A DNA stretch of 64,000 nt from Ovis canadensis (Eukaryota; Chordata; Mammalia; Artiodactyla; Bovidae): NCBI RefSeq assembly GCF_042477335.2, contig NC_091254.1, forward strand, positions 99,721,001 to 99,785,000, given 5' to 3'. Below the pieces are notes generated by a model. It was given only the letters and a program-made list of their open reading frames with translations. It searched no databases and was not told the origin of the DNA. Made by a program: the position numbers and the translations under genes. Shown piece by piece: positions 1 to 11,621 of the stretch (position 1 is its first letter; each line of letters opens with the position of its first letter).

Positions 1-39
1 GGCTCCGCCCACACTGAGGGCTCTGTTTCCCACCCGCAG

Positions 40-162
40 TGTGCCGGGGAGGAGGACTGGGTGGACAGCCGGACGGTCTACGTGGGCCACCGGGAGCCCC
101 CGCCGGGCGCCGAGGCCTACATCCCCCAGAGGTACCCAGACAACAGGATCGTCTCCTCCAAG
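40..162 (+). CDS. ATP11A: ATP11A exon 2 (residues ~14-54)
   Basis: Exon of 123 bp, phase 0 at both ends, between an AG at 38-39 and a GTGAGT donor at 163. It encodes the cytosolic N-terminus of the flippase (CAGEEDWVDSR... to ...DNRIVSSK), the conserved P4-ATPase lead-in to membrane segment 1. It starts with Cys-Ala-Gly, which in human follows the 13 residues of exon 1; that exon is upstream of this window, so no start codon is present here. Confidence 0.95.
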
Positions 163-2128
163 GTGAGTGTCCACCCGGGGCTCCCCCGCGCGGCTCCTCG
201 GGCACTCAGAGCTCCCTGAAGCTGGGACCACCCGCCCCCGAGTTGCCAGGCTGCACGCTCATCGCCCCACCCCCTGGCCGCCCCCCAGAACATTGTTAGG
301 GTGTCACAGCACGTCCTCCTCAGTTCGCTGTGCTGATTGGTCGTGGTCCAGAGGAGGCCCTCGGACGGGGACCTGGGACCTGAGTCCATAGCGCTGGACC
401 TCTGTGGATTCAGACCGGGTGATGCTGAAGGCTAGACGCACGATCATTTTCATTTAAAAACAGCTCAGGTTGTGGAAAATACAGCTTAGCTTGTGAGAAA
501 TAAATTTTGTAAATTTGTTGGTGCATCTGTGTCTTCCTGGAAAGAAAATGTTCATTTCTACCTTAAAAGACTGTCAGCAGTGACTCCTGAAGTGCACAAA
601 CGCCGGAGCTCGGTTAGGTTTCCAGCCTGATCTGTTGTTGGCGATCAGTGTTTGATCCGTGTTCTGCTCCAAAGGGAACAGAACACGGTAGAAGAAGGAA
701 AAGCAAGAAACGACCCCAGATGTGTGATCCCTTCCCTTTGATTCTGACCTCACACCGAGCCCCCCAGCCAGGGCCTTCAGGAACCTCAGCCGCACACCCC
801 CTGCCCCAGACTCAGAGGACGACGGGCCGCCACCAGTTCACAACTCGGTGCCTGGGCACACAGGGCGTGTGGCCCCAGCTCTGCCCTCGGGCGCCACAGC
901 ATTAGACACGCAGCTCAGGCTGTGCGGTCTCTTCCCCCGTACAGAAGCCTGAACTCCCTGGGGCCTCCGGGCTTGCCTTCCGGGAGACTGTGCGCTTTTA
1001 GGGCACCCGAGTGCACCTGCGCCGGAGCCCAGTGAGGCGCAAACGGCCACGCCTCGCCGGTCTCCGGACGCTTTGGGTTTCCTCTCTGCGGCCCGCAAAG
1101 CAGAGTCGCACTGGGCCGCCCGTCTCCCCGGCACCATGTGAGGAGGGGGCAGCCAGGTCAGGACAGAGCCCAGAGGGGAGCTCCCGGTGAGGACGGAGCC
1201 CAGAGGAGAGCCCACGGTGAGGACAGAACCCAGAGGGGACTAGAGCAGCCAGGGCCAGCTCGCGGCTGATGACACACGCCCAAGCAGACGCCCCCCTGGG
1301 CTGTGGTGTGAACCGGACAGGAGGCGGGGATTGTGGTCTGGACTCACAACTCCCCGAGTTGTCTGACGGGAAAGCGATGCTCCGCCCGCCTCAGACGTCT
1401 CAGCTCCAGCGCAGCAAGAAAGCGCCCACTTTGTTCCGTGCTGTCCTGCTCTGGGGTTCAGTACCGAGGGCTCTGGGGTTAGGTTCTGTCCCACGATGGC
1501 ATCAGCGGAAGGCAGGACCTGACAGGCAGGTGCGGGTCAGAGCGGGTCACTGTGCCTTTTATGCAAAGTATTACCTTACATTGTGGCCCAAGTGTCAGAG
1601 CAAGTATTTAGACCGTTACGACTTAGCAGAGGTCGGAAGCGTACGACTGGCCCGCTGTGGTCTGTTCGCCAGCTCTCGTGTGTGCAATAGAGACCTCGTT
1701 TCATTTTATCCACACAGTGCTGACGATCCGTGCAGTCCTGGCTGTTTAAACTGTCTCACGGGACTTTCAGTTTTCATGCTGTACATTGTCAGAGGTTAAC
1801 AACCCTTTTCCCACCATATTACTGATAATCACCAGTAATAACTTATGATGGTCATTTATTCCGTAAAATATGCGGATCACACAACATAACATCTAAGCTG
1901 CAGTACAGGCCTCCTACACCCGGTAGGAATAAAGTAATCATTTAGGTGGTTTTAAGTTCCAGATCTGTGTGGTTCCCTGGTAGACTAGGGTTTAGGAAAC
2001 GGAAAGGGCATCCTGAAACAGCAACATTGAGATAGATTAATACTGATCTGCACATTTGGAAGGTGGTAGAAGATGGCCCTCTGCGATAAATACGTGGCGC
2101 TTTCTAGTGTGGAAACTTGCGAACATGC
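163..2128 (+). other. ATP11A intron 2, 5' part: nothing recognised
   Basis: GC-rich then AT-richer intronic sequence. Several short open frames on both strands have no family resemblance and no splice or promoter context. A small tandem run (1155-1240, 'gaggacagagcccagaggggag'-type unit, about three copies) is the only visible structure. Confidence 0.6.
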
Positions 2129-2440
2129 AGGAGAAGCGGGGGAGGAGGGCCGTGGGCATGCGCCCAACCGCCCGCTGTCTGCACACATCAGGAGAGGTGG
2201 GGAGGAGGGCCGTGGGCATGCGCCCGACCACCCGCTGTCTGCACACATCAGGAGAGGTGGGGAGGAGGGCCGTGGGCATGCGCCCGACCGCCCGCTGTGT
2301 GCACACATCAGGAGAGGTGGGGAGGAGGGCCGTGGGCATCTGCGCCCAACCGTCCGCTGTGTGCACACATCAGGAGAGGTGGGGAGGAGGGCCGTGGGCA
2401 TCTGCGCCCGACCGCCCGCTGTCTGCATGCACCAGCAGGC
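2129..2440. repeat. 60-bp minisatellite, 5 copies
   Basis: A unit containing ggaggagggccgtgggcat recurs at 2141, 2201, 2261, 2321 and 2383, a period of 60 bp with a 2-bp insertion in the last unit. Because 60 is divisible by three, it produces overlapping repetitive open frames on both strands; these are not genes. It lies inside intron 2. Confidence 0.95.
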
Positions 2441-2865
2441 GGCCCACTGTGTCGTCTATGAGTCTCTTTTCTACCTTGAGACCATTTTGAAGCAAATCCT
2501 AAACGATGTACAACTTCCGTCTGTAAATATTTCAGCAGATAAAAGATGGGGTTTTGAGTAGGAACTCTTCCCACTAATGTGACTTTGCACTGAGAGTTTG
2601 TTAGAGGTGGGGACGTGTTCTGACTTCCTGGGTGGTAAGTGTGCTGGTCTGGGTCCTGGAGACAGGGTGGGCTTCACCGGATGGAGCCTGGAGGGCAATC
2701 CCACTTTGGGATTGGGCTCTCTTGGAAGGGAGCATATAAAGACTGAAAGATCATTCTAGGTTGGTCACAGAACCACAAAAACGAGGTACAGATGTGGTAT
2801 GGCATGTCTTATGTTTCTTTTAATAGGTCCTTTTCAAAGTTAGGGAAAATAATTTCCTTATGCCC

Positions 2866-2986
2866 AAGAACGCTGGACTGGGTAGCCTTTCCCTTCTCCA
2901 GGGGATCTTCCTGACCCATGAGTGAAACCAGGGTCTCCTGCATTGCAGGCGGATTCTTTACCAGCTGAACCGCCGGGGAAGCCCTC
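2866..2986 (-). mobile_element. Bov-tA SINE fragment (antisense)
   Basis: Reverse complement of the tRNA-derived head of a ruminant Bov-tA SINE: the run 'gcaggcggattctttaccagctgaaccgccggggaagccc' mirrors the typical start with ggcttcccnggnggctcag...aaagaatccgcctgc. Diverged; 3' part missing. Confidence 0.85.
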
Positions 2987-3149
2987 CTTACGGCCCACTT
3001 AAGACAAAATTCATCTCTCTCAAACACTTTCAAAGACTGATTTGTTTGTGCTTTTTCTCAAGTTATAGAATCTCAACGACCCTGTCATTTCTGAGACCAG
3101 TTTGGGCTCGAACTTCAGTCCTCACCACATTCCTTTAAGGCACAGGCTA

Positions 3150-3275
3150 TTCTTTTATTTTTCTTTTGGTCTCGCTGGGCGGCATGTGGGATCTTTGATC
3201 TCCAGCCAGGGATTGAACCCACGCTCCCTGTAGTGAAAGCTCCAAGTCCTAACCGCTGGACCGTCAGAGTAGTCC
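3150..3275 (-). mobile_element. CHR-type (tRNA-Glu derived) SINE fragment, antisense
   Basis: The stretch ggcggcatgtgggatcttt ... gggattgaacccacgctccctg ... ctaaccgctggaccg follows the cetartiodactyl CHR-1/CHR-2 SINE pattern in reverse orientation. Family assignment at subfamily level is not possible by eye. Confidence 0.75.
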
Positions 3276-3610
3276 TTGACACACGCTGCCCTTTTGATCG
3301 TGTTACAGACAGAAAGGGTAGAACTCAGGCATTTTAGCAGTGAAGCTCTTCTTGAGCTACCTTGCATTGCCTTGAATTATCTGGGACTGGGTAATTCAAA
3401 TACGCTGCTTCGGAGTCCGTGTTCTGTGTTGGCAGTTTCTCTGTACGGTCAACAAGTTGATAAAAAGTCTACAAACACTCTCAGCTTTGTTTTGTATCAG
3501 AACCTAGTCATCTTTCCCTTTAAATCCAGGGCGGCCTGTCATGGGGCGGAATAGTACCGTGCAGAGTGAAGTGTGACCCGAATGACCCCGCCTGGTTTTC
3601 TTTTCTGCAG

Positions 3611-3700
3611 TACACGTTCTGGAACTTCGTGCCCAAGAACCTATTTGAGCAATTCAGAAGAGTAGCCAACTTCTACTTTCTCATCATATTCCTGGTGCAG
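3611..3700 (+). CDS. ATP11A: ATP11A exon 3 (residues ~55-84, membrane segment 1)
   Basis: 90 bp, phase 0/0, acceptor ttttctgcag, donor GTAAGG. Encodes [20 protein letters not shown] followed by the hydrophobic [11 protein letters not shown], the first transmembrane helix on the substrate entry side. The exon's last residue is Q84; a Q84E change in human ATP11A has been linked to altered substrate choice (recalled literature). Here the residue is the normal Gln. Confidence 0.97.
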
Positions 3701-4037
3701 GTAAGGCTGGCCGCCTCTTCCTGTTGCCCCGAATGTAGATATAAAGAAGTGGCATTTGCTCTTGGATGATTGACTGGTTTGCTGATAAAGAGGAGCACGG
3801 GCTTGGTGCCCCTTTATCTACAGACCCGTCACCTTCTTTCTTCAAGAGCAAGCGTGTTGGTTCAGAGAGACCTGTTCACTAGACCATGGGTGTGGGCCCT
3901 GTGTGTGTGAGCCGGTCCGGCTGCCTCCTGCCCTCATCCTCCAGTCCTGGTGGGAGGCCAGGAGCTTCCTAACCTTTAGGGGGACGCACTCGCTAAGCTC
4001 CACGTTATCGCACTTATCTACTCCCCACATCACGACC

Positions 4038-4125
4038 TTGTTGTTCAGTCACCAGGTCGTGTCCGACTCTTTGCGACCCCGAAAACTGTAGCACGTGAGG
4101 CTTCCCTGTCCTTCACGATCTCCCT
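4038..4125 (-). mobile_element. Bov-A2/BovB-derived fragment (antisense)
   Basis: ttgttcagtcaccaggtcgt ... gactctttgcgacccc ... aggcttccctgtccttcacgatctccc matches the reverse of the BovB-derived ART2A/Bov-A2 tail, cut short after about 85 bp. Confidence 0.8.
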
Positions 4126-4292
4126 AAACCACGTGGATGCTCCTAAAAAAAAAACATGGAAAGGAAGCGAGTTAAAAGAAAGAAAGTGGAAACCTCAGGG
4201 AGATGCTGGGAGGTGTCCAGGGCCAAGCAGTCCATCTGAAGCCCCTCAGAAGGGTTCCCGAAGCCGACTCACCCACCCTCTGTTCCCCACAG

Positions 4293-4373
4293 CTGATTAT
4301 CGACACGCCCACGAGCCCGGTGACGAGCGGTCTCCCGCTGTTCTTCGTCATCACGGTCACGGCCATCAAGCAG
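4293..4373 (+). CDS. ATP11A: ATP11A exon 4 (residues ~85-111, membrane segment 2)
   Basis: 81 bp, phase 0/0, acceptor tgttccccacag, donor GTGAGC. Encodes [20 protein letters not shown] then TVTAIKQ: the short exoplasmic loop and the second transmembrane helix leading into the actuator domain. Confidence 0.97.
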
Positions 4374-4849
4374 GTGAGCTTCGCAGACGCAAGTGGATGG
4401 AGAGGAGGAGGGTCCCACAGAGGCTCTGCTACGGGGGCTGCGTGTCGTCCAAAGCAGAGTCTGCTGACTTGTTTCAGCCAGTTCACGGGACGCTCGGCTC
4501 ACCTCTGAAAGTTCACGTTTGTAACTGGTTTAGATGGATTCTTGAGTTGAAACAAGGCAGGTTGTATAATTCAGTGCTCATTTGCTGCCCTGAGAGTTCG
4601 AGGAGGAACCTGTCGTTATCACGTTGAACTGCGTGCAGGTGGCCCCTGAGTTGCCTGCCCGCTGCGTCCCCCGCTGCCCGGACCCCGAGGAGTCGCTCCT
4701 GCAGAGGGTCTGAATGTGGCCCCACACGTCGCTCAGCCGCGTGACTCCTCACTCAGTGTGGAGCCTGCCGTCCTCTGCAGCCCTGACTGATGAGCCAGTG
4801 ACTGATGGGAGAGCAGTTTACCTGCTATTCCCGTGATCTGTTCACTGGT

Positions 4850-5560
4850 GGTTAGCGCTTAACCATCAGCGCTGTTCGGTTCCCACCATTTGGAAGAAAG
4901 CCGCGAGCCTCGCTGTCCAGCCCCCTCCTCCAGCCCCGGCTCCTGGCAACCGCCAGTCCACTCTCGGCCTACCCTGGGCGTTCTGTACTAACGGAATCTT
5001 ACCTTGGTGGCCTTTTGCGCCTGGCTGATTCACTGAGCATGTTCTCAAGGTTTATCCACTTGTAATGTGTGTCAGCGATTCACTCGTAGATGAACAATGC
5101 TCCGCTGTGCAGACGGACCCCGTTTTATTTATCCAGCATCCGCTGATGGATATCTGGGTGCTCCTGCTATTCCGGCTCTTCTGGAGAACACTGCCCCGGG
5201 CAGTCACATGGAAGCTTTGTGTGGACATAGCTTTTCCGTTCCCCTGCATGCATGCAGAGGAAGAGAATTACTCTAATGTTGAAAGCATTTTCCAAAGTGG
5301 CCGAGGCGTTTGACCTTCCCATCAGCTGTGCCTGAGTTTCCAGCTCCTCCACGGTCCCGCTGAGGCTTGTTGCCCATCTGCCTGGTGTAGGCTCATCCTA
5401 GTGGGCGTGAAGTGGCAGCCGCGGGGACTTTGCGTTTCCTTCGTAAATAACGATGCTGGGCATCTTTTCATGAGCTTATTGGCCTTTTGTGACTTTTCTT
5501 TCGAGAAATACCTTCAAGTCACTGGCCCATTTTTAAGCTGGATTGTGTCTCACCCCTGAG
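4850..5560 (-). mobile_element. Old L1 LINE fragment, 3' region, antisense
   Basis: Diverged match, reading left to right, to the reverse complement of the L1 3' region: '...ggctcctggcaaccgccagtcc...', 'ctggctgattcactgagcatg...ctcaaggtttatcca', 'cgctgatggatatctgggtgctcc', 'cttcccatcagctgtgcctgag', 'cctagtgggcgtgaagtgg', 'gcatcttttcatgagcttattggcc'. Heavily mutated, so an ancient copy. It occupies most of intron 4. Confidence 0.8.
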
Positions 5561-6858
5561 ACAGTTTGTGTTCCAGATACAGGTCCCTTAGATGCAGGTA
5601 TCTCCTGCATACTTTTGAACACGATGTTTGCCCTGAAATAATTCCTGAAAGGCAGCATCTGAATTCTTGGTGGTCACGCTGCTGAGAAAGCCGTGCTCTG
5701 TGTTAGTCTCTGAATGAGCACTGGAGGCGCGTCACAGGAGGCGCGGTGCACGCGCTGCCCCGAGCGGTGGGCGTTCACGGCAGAGCGACTCCCCCCAACC
5801 AAGAGAACATGAAGAGCCGAGTTTCAGGGCCACCTTCGTGAGTGTGAGGCCAGTGCCCTGCCGGCCTCCGCGGTGAGCGTCTGGACTGGTCAGCGTTTGA
5901 TCCAGAACGGGAGCGGCATCGAAGGCTTCCCCTGGGATCGTCTGGGTTTTGCTTTCCACTTGCCAGTGATCGGCATGTACAGATTTGAACGGCGCTATGA
6001 TTTGACCCGTTGCCCATGAAACTGGCTTTGAATGTGGAAGTCTGGAAAGCGGATGGAATGAGAATGTGGCCGAGCAGGCGTCCACGCACGCTGATGGGGC
6101 GTGTCGGGCCGTCTCGGGGACTGTGGGGGGGATCTGACGAGCCTGAGACGAGCCTGCAGGGACCCGTGTCACGAGCGGAGCCTGGTCTGTGCACTCGACA
6201 CACCCTGTGTGAGCCCCTGAGGGCCAGGCCGGGGGCCGGAGACCCCAGTCCTAACCTGAGCGGGCTCTGCCCTGAGGCGTGGTGCCATCGAAGCCGAAAG
6301 ACCGTAGCGCAGGGGGCGTCCCCATCCCTAAGGGGGTGCCCTGGAGCGTCCTGCCCTGCGGCCATGCTCCTGGGGGTGGGGGGCCAGGCGGGTGCTCAGC
6401 AGAGGGCAGTGGCCGCGGCTCCCTGGGGTGAGACCTTCCTGACACCTCGGCCAGGACGTGGTGCCAGGCGGGTGGGGGCACTGCCCTCTGCAGCCCAGGT
6501 CTGCCCTTGCTCCACCTGCGGCAACCCGCCGGCAGCCCCGAAGGGCTTGAGGAGGTGGAGGATTCGGGGCTGTGCCCTTCCGGGACCACCTGGCCCTCAG
6601 CGGCCTGCCAGCCCCCCGCCTGCATGTCGCCCTGCAGTCCTCCGGGCTGAGTCCCGGCTCCGGGGCCCGGCTCCGGGGCCGCCTGCTGCCCGCCCGCGTC
6701 CCCCTCAGCCCTGCTGGGCGTCCTGGCCCCGCTCCACGTGGAGAGCCCCTTCCCCGGGGACTGCCGCCCGGCCTCCCCCGGGCGCGGAGCAGGCCTTGAG
6801 CGTGGCCGCCCGGCCGGAGCAGGCGAGGGCTCACAGGCGTCTCTCCTGGGTCCCGCAG
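5561..6858 (+). other. ATP11A intron 4, 3' part: GC-rich, nothing recognised
   Basis: GC content rises sharply after about 6090. A long frame is open on the + strand from 6010 through exon 5, and one on the - strand over 6328-7071. Neither resembles a known protein outside exon 5; GC-rich DNA with few stop codons explains both. Confidence 0.6.
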
Positions 6859-6966
6859 GGCTATGAGGACTGGCTGCGCCACAAGGCGGACAACGCCATG
6901 AACCAGTGCCCCGTGCACTTCGTGCAGCACGGCCGGCTGGTGCGGAAGCAGAGCCGGAAGCTCCGG
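6859..6966 (+). CDS. ATP11A: ATP11A exon 5 (residues ~112-147, start of actuator domain)
   Basis: 108 bp, phase 0/0, acceptor tcccgcag, donor GTGAGT. Encodes GYEDWLRHKADNAMNQ... to ...RKQSRKLR. The EDWLRHKAD(N) stretch is the P4-ATPase signature between membrane segment 2 and the actuator domain. Confidence 0.97.
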
Positions 6967-7319
6967 GTGAGTGCCCGCGGCCGGCGGCCCTGCGGCAAAG
7001 CCTCTGTCGGAGGTCGCTTTAGTCGCTGGGCGCAGACCGCCCCTTCCCCAAGCGCTGCTCCCTTCGGGCACGCTCCTACCACCGTTTCCAACCTCCTTCT
7101 CCTGTGGGTCAATTTTTAACGCTGTAATCGACTATAGAGCAGGTTTAGGGCCTCAGCGACCTGGGCGGTAGGTGGGTCCACCTCCAGGACATGTCTTTAC
7201 GTAGATGGAGTTACATAGCCTGTACCCGCCGGGCTGGCTTTCCTCTCACAGTCGCATTCCCTTGGGGCGCGCCGAGGGTGGGCATCTGGACACCTTTCTC
7301 TCCTTGGAGAGTCCGTGGG

Positions 7320-7445
7320 GGTGGGCCGGGGCGGGGCCGTGACGAATAAAGCTGCTGTGAGCATCTGTGTAGAGGTTTCTATGTGAATATAGCTTCCATT
7401 TCTTTGGTATAAAGCCAGGAGTTCAGTTGGTGGGTCGTCATGGGA
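7320..7445 (-). mobile_element. Old L1 fragment, antisense
   Basis: 'aataaagctgctgtgagcat...aggtttctatgtgaatatagcttccatttctttggtataaagccaggagttcagttg' resembles the reverse complement of an L1 3' segment (aataatgctgctatgaacat...tttgggtatatacccagaagtgg). Short and diverged. Confidence 0.65.
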
Positions 7446-7472
7446 AACCCCTTCTTAGTTGAGCAGGAGCAG

Positions 7473-7672
7473 CCCAGCCGCGCCCTGGGGAGCCTGCCCT
7501 GCCTGTCCGTCCCCACCAGCTCTGTCTCAGAATCCCCAGCCGCACCCCAGAGAGCTTGCCCTGCCTGTGTGTCCCCGCCAGCTCTGTCTCAGCATCCCCA
7601 GCCGCGCCCCGGGGAGCCTGCCCTGCCTGTCCGACCCCGCCAGCTCTGTGTCTCAGCATCCCCAGCCGCGCT
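7473..7672. repeat. 62-bp minisatellite, about 3 copies
   Basis: A unit beginning cccagccgcgccc and containing cctgccctgcctgtcc...ccagctctgtctcag starts at about 7473, 7535, 7597 and 7661 (periods 62, 62, 64). GC-rich, intronic. Confidence 0.9.
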
Positions 7673-7949
7673 TGGTGCTGTCGCTGCTTCTTGCCTCCGT
7701 GGCCCTGACCTCCGTGTGGTTTAAGTGTGCGCCTCCCTGGTGGCCAGCGAGCGGCTCACGGCTGCCTGCCTGCCTTCAGGACACCTTCTTCCTGAGACAT
7801 CTCCTCCTGCGGCTGGTGCCTCTGTTCGTCCTGTCAGCCAGGTCCAGCTCTCCGTGGTCCCGTGGGCTGCAGCGCACCGAGCCCCCCTGTCCCTCACTAT
7901 CCCAGCAGATGTCCCTTCTGCCCAGAACTTCTTTTTCTCTGGGGTGTCA

Positions 7950-8268
7950 GTCACTTCAGTTCAGTCGCTCAGTCGTGTCCGACTCTTTGCGACCCCATGA
8001 ATTGCAGCACGCCAGGGCCTCCCTGTCCGTCACCAACTCCCAGAGTCCACCCAAACCCATGTCCACTGAGTCGGTGATGCCATCCAGCCATCTCATCCTC
8101 TGTCGTCCCCTTCTCCTCCTGCCCTCAATCTTTCCCCAGCAGCAGGGTCTTTTCCAGTGAGTCAGCTCTTCGTGTCAGGTGGCCAAAGTATTGGAGCTTC
8201 AGCTTCAGCATCAGTCCTTCCAGTGAATATTCAGGGTTGGTTGATTTCCTTTAGGATGGACTGGTTTA
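7950..8268 (-). mobile_element. BovB-derived Bov-A2/ART2A element (antisense)
   Basis: A well preserved stretch of about 310 bp: ttcagtcgctcagtcgtgtc...gactctttgcgacccc...cactgagtcggtgatgccat...tctcatcctctgtcgtcccc...gtggccaaagtattggagct...atcagtccttccagtgaata...ctttaggatggactgg. This is the reverse of the ruminant BovB 3' end/ART2A consensus and is the clearest ruminant marker in the window. Confidence 0.92.
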
Positions 8269-8580
8269 GGATTTGTGGCCCTTGCCCGCTTCCTGCTTGG
8301 TTCACTGAGGGTTTTTACTGTGGAATGTTGAGAGTTCACATATTCCGGACGCTCGTCGTCTGCCAGAAATACCTTAGCGGGCGTTTCACTGAGCAGAGGC
8401 TCTTCATTTTGATGAAGAGCTGACTCCAGCTCACTGGCTTTTCCTTATGTGGATGGTGTTTTTAGCGTCGAGTTAAGAGCTCTTGGCCAAGGCGTGGTGG
8501 CCAAACACTTTCTCCTGTTTTTTTTTTTTTTCTTAAAGTTTTTATAGTTTTGGATTGCACTCCTTGTCGATTCTGTGTTC
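8269..8580 (-). mobile_element. Old L1 ORF2 fragment, antisense
   Basis: Faint match to the reverse complement of the L1 ORF2 3' portion: 'tattccggacgctcgtcgtctgcc', 'ctcttcattttgatgaagagc', 'tctcctgtttttttttttttt...agtttttatagttttggattgc'. It continues in the order expected after the copy at 4850-5560, though the two need not be one insertion. Confidence 0.55.
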
Positions 8581-9101
8581 CTTTTTCGTGGAAGTCCTTT
8601 TTGCCCAGGACTGCCCTAGCGCTCCAGCCTTGTCTGTGGGGAAGGCGGTCCCTCCTCCATCGAGTCCCTCCTCCCCCTTTTTCTAAAGCCCGTTAAGCCC
8701 ATTCTGTTGTGATGGTCTGTGCCGGTCCTCTGCTGGAACCACACAGTCCTCCTCACTGTGGCCACGTCCCCGGCCTCGTCCACAGGCTGACCACTCACCT
8801 CATCCTCCTGGATGGAGTTCAAACATTGCAAAATATTTCTATCTTAGCAAAATAGAATGTTGCAGAACATTCTGTCAGCACGCCCTGTGGAGCGTCCAGG
8901 GTCTGAGCCTCCAGGGTCTGAGCGTCCAGTGGTGCATCGACCTCCCTGGTCTCGCCTGGGTTCGGGCCACACGCCCCGGAAGCGGCTCTTCTCAGCCGCG
9001 TCATCCGCACGCTTTCCTGCCGGTGATGCTGTGCGGTGTCCGTGGGAGCCCCGCCCGGGGCCCGCCCCGGTTCACAGCACCGTCTGCCGTCTGTTCTGCA
9101 G

Positions 9102-9230
9102 GTCGGGGACATTGTCCTGGTCAAGGAGGACGAGACCTTCCCCTGTGACCTGATCTTCCTGTCCAGCAGCCGTGCGGACGGGACCTGCCACGTGACCACC
9201 GCCAGCCTGGATGGGGAGTCCAGCCACAAA
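9102..9230 (+). CDS. ATP11A: ATP11A exon 6 (residues ~148-190, actuator domain with DGES)
   Basis: 129 bp, phase 0/0, acceptor ctgttctgcag, donor GTAACG. Encodes [20 protein letters not shown]... to ...[16 protein letters not shown] at about 184-187 is the P4-ATPase form of the TGES loop; Glu186 activates water for dephosphorylation of the aspartyl-phosphate, the step coupled to lipid translocation. All catalytic residues are present. Confidence 0.97.
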
Positions 9231-10990
9231 GTAACGCGCCTGCTCCCTGCCCGTGGGACCCCCTCCTTCCCCCGGGATCTGTGCTCCTGTGGCCTGAGGC
9301 TGCGTGGGGAGTGAGGCTTTGCGTTCCTGGAGACCAGGGACTGTTTCCTCTTTGCATCTCCTCGATCCCCACTTCCTTCTTCCCGCCCCAGTGCCCTAAC
9401 CCTCAGCCTCTCCAGGTAACAGAAGCAAGTCCATGTTCCTTTTTAGCTGCTGCTTAGCGAGGGCACCCAGTTAAGGATGTAAGGAAGAAACTGTTAGAAT
9501 TTGGAGGCTTTCATTTTTCCTGTCAGAATCAGTGACCTCACTAGACTGGAACTGTATGAAAAGCGAGTCTCGATTTGCCCGCTTACTGCTTCTCCAATGA
9601 GCATCTTTTTGTTAAAGTATCTTAGTAAGGATTTTCAGAAATTATGATTCATTTCTTACATTCAGTGTGGAGTTCTGTACTGGCAGCTGGTACTGAACAA
9701 TTTTAATTAATGATTACAAACGAAAAGCGCATCGCTATTAATTTTAAGGTTTTCACTGTTTTGAAAACACGGACGCTTGCAGGGAGGTTATGAAAGTGAG
9801 CCTGGCCCATGGGTCCAGCGTTTCTGAGGCTCTGGCTCCCGTGGACACAGGAGCTTCCCCGAGGGACAAGCCCTGAAGGGCACCCTGCTCCTCCCCTGTG
9901 GATGACCACAGTCTCATCACATGAAGCCTGTGGGGTTTCCACACGCTCTCGCGTTTTCTACATCCCGAATCCCAGGGGAGGAAGCCTTGCGGCACAGTCG
10001 TCTGTACGGAGAGCAGTTTTGGGTGGAGGTGCTCGGTGTTTAGTGGCTGCCGGAGCTTGAGGGGTCGTGTCCACTCCTCCCCAGCCCAGGTGCGCCGTCC
10101 ACACCCCCCACCCACAGCAGGACGTCCCTGCCCAGACGTGGCCACCCTTCCCAGGAGCGGATGCTGTGAGCGTCCGGTGCATCACTGCGGTCAGGGTGAA
10201 GCCACGCCTGTCCACACGTGGCCCGTGGCAGACGTCTGTGTTTGGGCTCCTGGGCTTAGGGCACCAGAGCCGTCTCCTCGAGCAGAGGAGGGGCCCTGCA
10301 CTGCTCACCTGCGGAGCTTTCCTGTCCTTCAGATGTGGACAGAGCTCTCGTGAGGACAGTTTACAAGCTCCCCAGCGCAGGACACACCAGGGCCCTCACG
10401 CTAGCCGGAGGCTGTGATCACGCCCCCGTCATTCTGATTCCTCACCCGCTTGCCCGAGCTAACTCGTCAGGGTTGTGGAGGAGATGGCGTCCTCCCAAGC
10501 CAGCCCACCTGTCCACCGTTCCTGGTGCCCTAAGGGCCCATCTTCGCAAAATGGGGTCCCAGACCAGCAGCACCAGCAGCCCTGGGATCCGCTTAGAAGC
10601 GTGGTTCTCAGGCGCCACCCAGACCGTCGGCCTCGGAGACTCTGGGGCAGGGCTGGGGCCGTGGCCTCTAGTCTGGACAGATGAACCCAAATGTCTGCTT
10701 TTGGAGGAGAACTGGGTTAGTTGAGGACATTGGCTAAGGACACTTGGCTGGCGCGTCTCAGATGCAGGAATCACGCACGGTGGTACCTACAGTCTTGTAA
10801 CCGTTTTACGTCTGCAGACGCTGTCTCATATGTAGCCAGGCTCTGTACTCAGCCTTATTTATGTGCATAAGCACTTAGACACCGGGGCTGCCCAGGACGG
10901 GGGGACCGACTGCCCCAGGACGGGGCTCCCACCGCGGGGAGATTATGTTGCTTGTTTGGGCTGTGACTCCCATGTCCTGTCTGTCTGCAG
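9231..10990 (+). other. ATP11A intron 6: nothing recognised
   Basis: About 1.76 kb. An AT-rich first part (to about 9800) with oligo-T/A tracts, then GC-rich sequence. Short frames on both strands look like chance. I see no recognisable transposon or RNA gene. Confidence 0.55.
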
Positions 10991-11094
10991 ACCCATTATG
11001 CGGTTCAGGACACAAAGGGGTTCCATTCGGAGGAAGACATCGACAGTCTCCACGCAACCATTGAGTGTGAGCAGCCCCAGCCCGACCTCTACAA
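10991..11094 (+). CDS. ATP11A: ATP11A exon 7 (residues ~191-225, actuator domain)
   Basis: 104 bp, starting in phase 0 and ending after two bases of a Lys codon (AA|GTAAGC), acceptor ctgtctgcag. Encodes [18 protein letters not shown]... to ...QPQPDLY(K), the second half of the actuator domain. The apparent TAC AAG TAA stop at the exon edge is not read because splicing occurs within the AAG codon. Confidence 0.97.
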
Positions 11095-11169
11095 GTAAGC
11101 CAGCCTCCGCCCGGGGCCCCCCCGCCCCCGCCCCCCAGGGCCTCCCCGCCCCCCAGGGCCTGGCTCCTG

Positions 11170-11290
11170 GCTGGTTGGGGGTGTGTGTGCATCACCGCGA
11201 AGTCTAGTCTGGTTGGGGGTGAGTGTGTGTGTATCACCGCGGAAGTCCAGCTGGTTGGGAGTGTGTGTGCATCACCGCGGAAGTCTAGCC
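11170..11290. repeat. ~40-bp tandem repeat, 3 copies
   Basis: Unit ctggttgggggtgtgtgtgcatcaccgcggaagtctag recurs three times with small changes, preceded by a C-rich run (11108-11160). Located between exons 7 and 8. Confidence 0.85.
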
Positions 11291-11621
11291 CCTTTCCAAT
11301 CTGTAGCTCTCTGTACAGATGCTTGAAAAGGCTTCCTGGAATAAATGTGTTGAAGAAAAATGAATTTTCTGTGCTTTGAGGAAGTGATTTTAAGGAATGT
11401 CATTTAAGTCATTGCAGCTGTGGGCTAATTAGGGCAAGTAAAAGCGGGGCGGGGAAGAAGCATGGTTGAGCCCCTCAGCCTTGTGTTCCCGGGAGGACCT
11501 CAGCCCTTCTTAGAGAGGGAGGTACCGGGTGGGGGCGGTCCAGGAGCCAGGGTCTCAGGTCCTGTTCCCCACCCCCCACCCGCCCACTGCCACGGCAGTG
11601 ACCTGACCCTCCCGCCCCCAG

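Noticed and set aside
2037..2561. Overlapping frames on both strands with repeats of RPLSAHIRRGGEEGRGH type.
   Set aside because: 60-bp minisatellite translated in several frames; no initiation or family context.
6010..7119. 369-codon + strand open frame that runs through exon 5.
   Set aside because: Only the exon 5 part (6859-6966) has conserved protein. The upstream 850 bp is GC-rich intron with few stops by chance, and exon 5 has clean splice sites.
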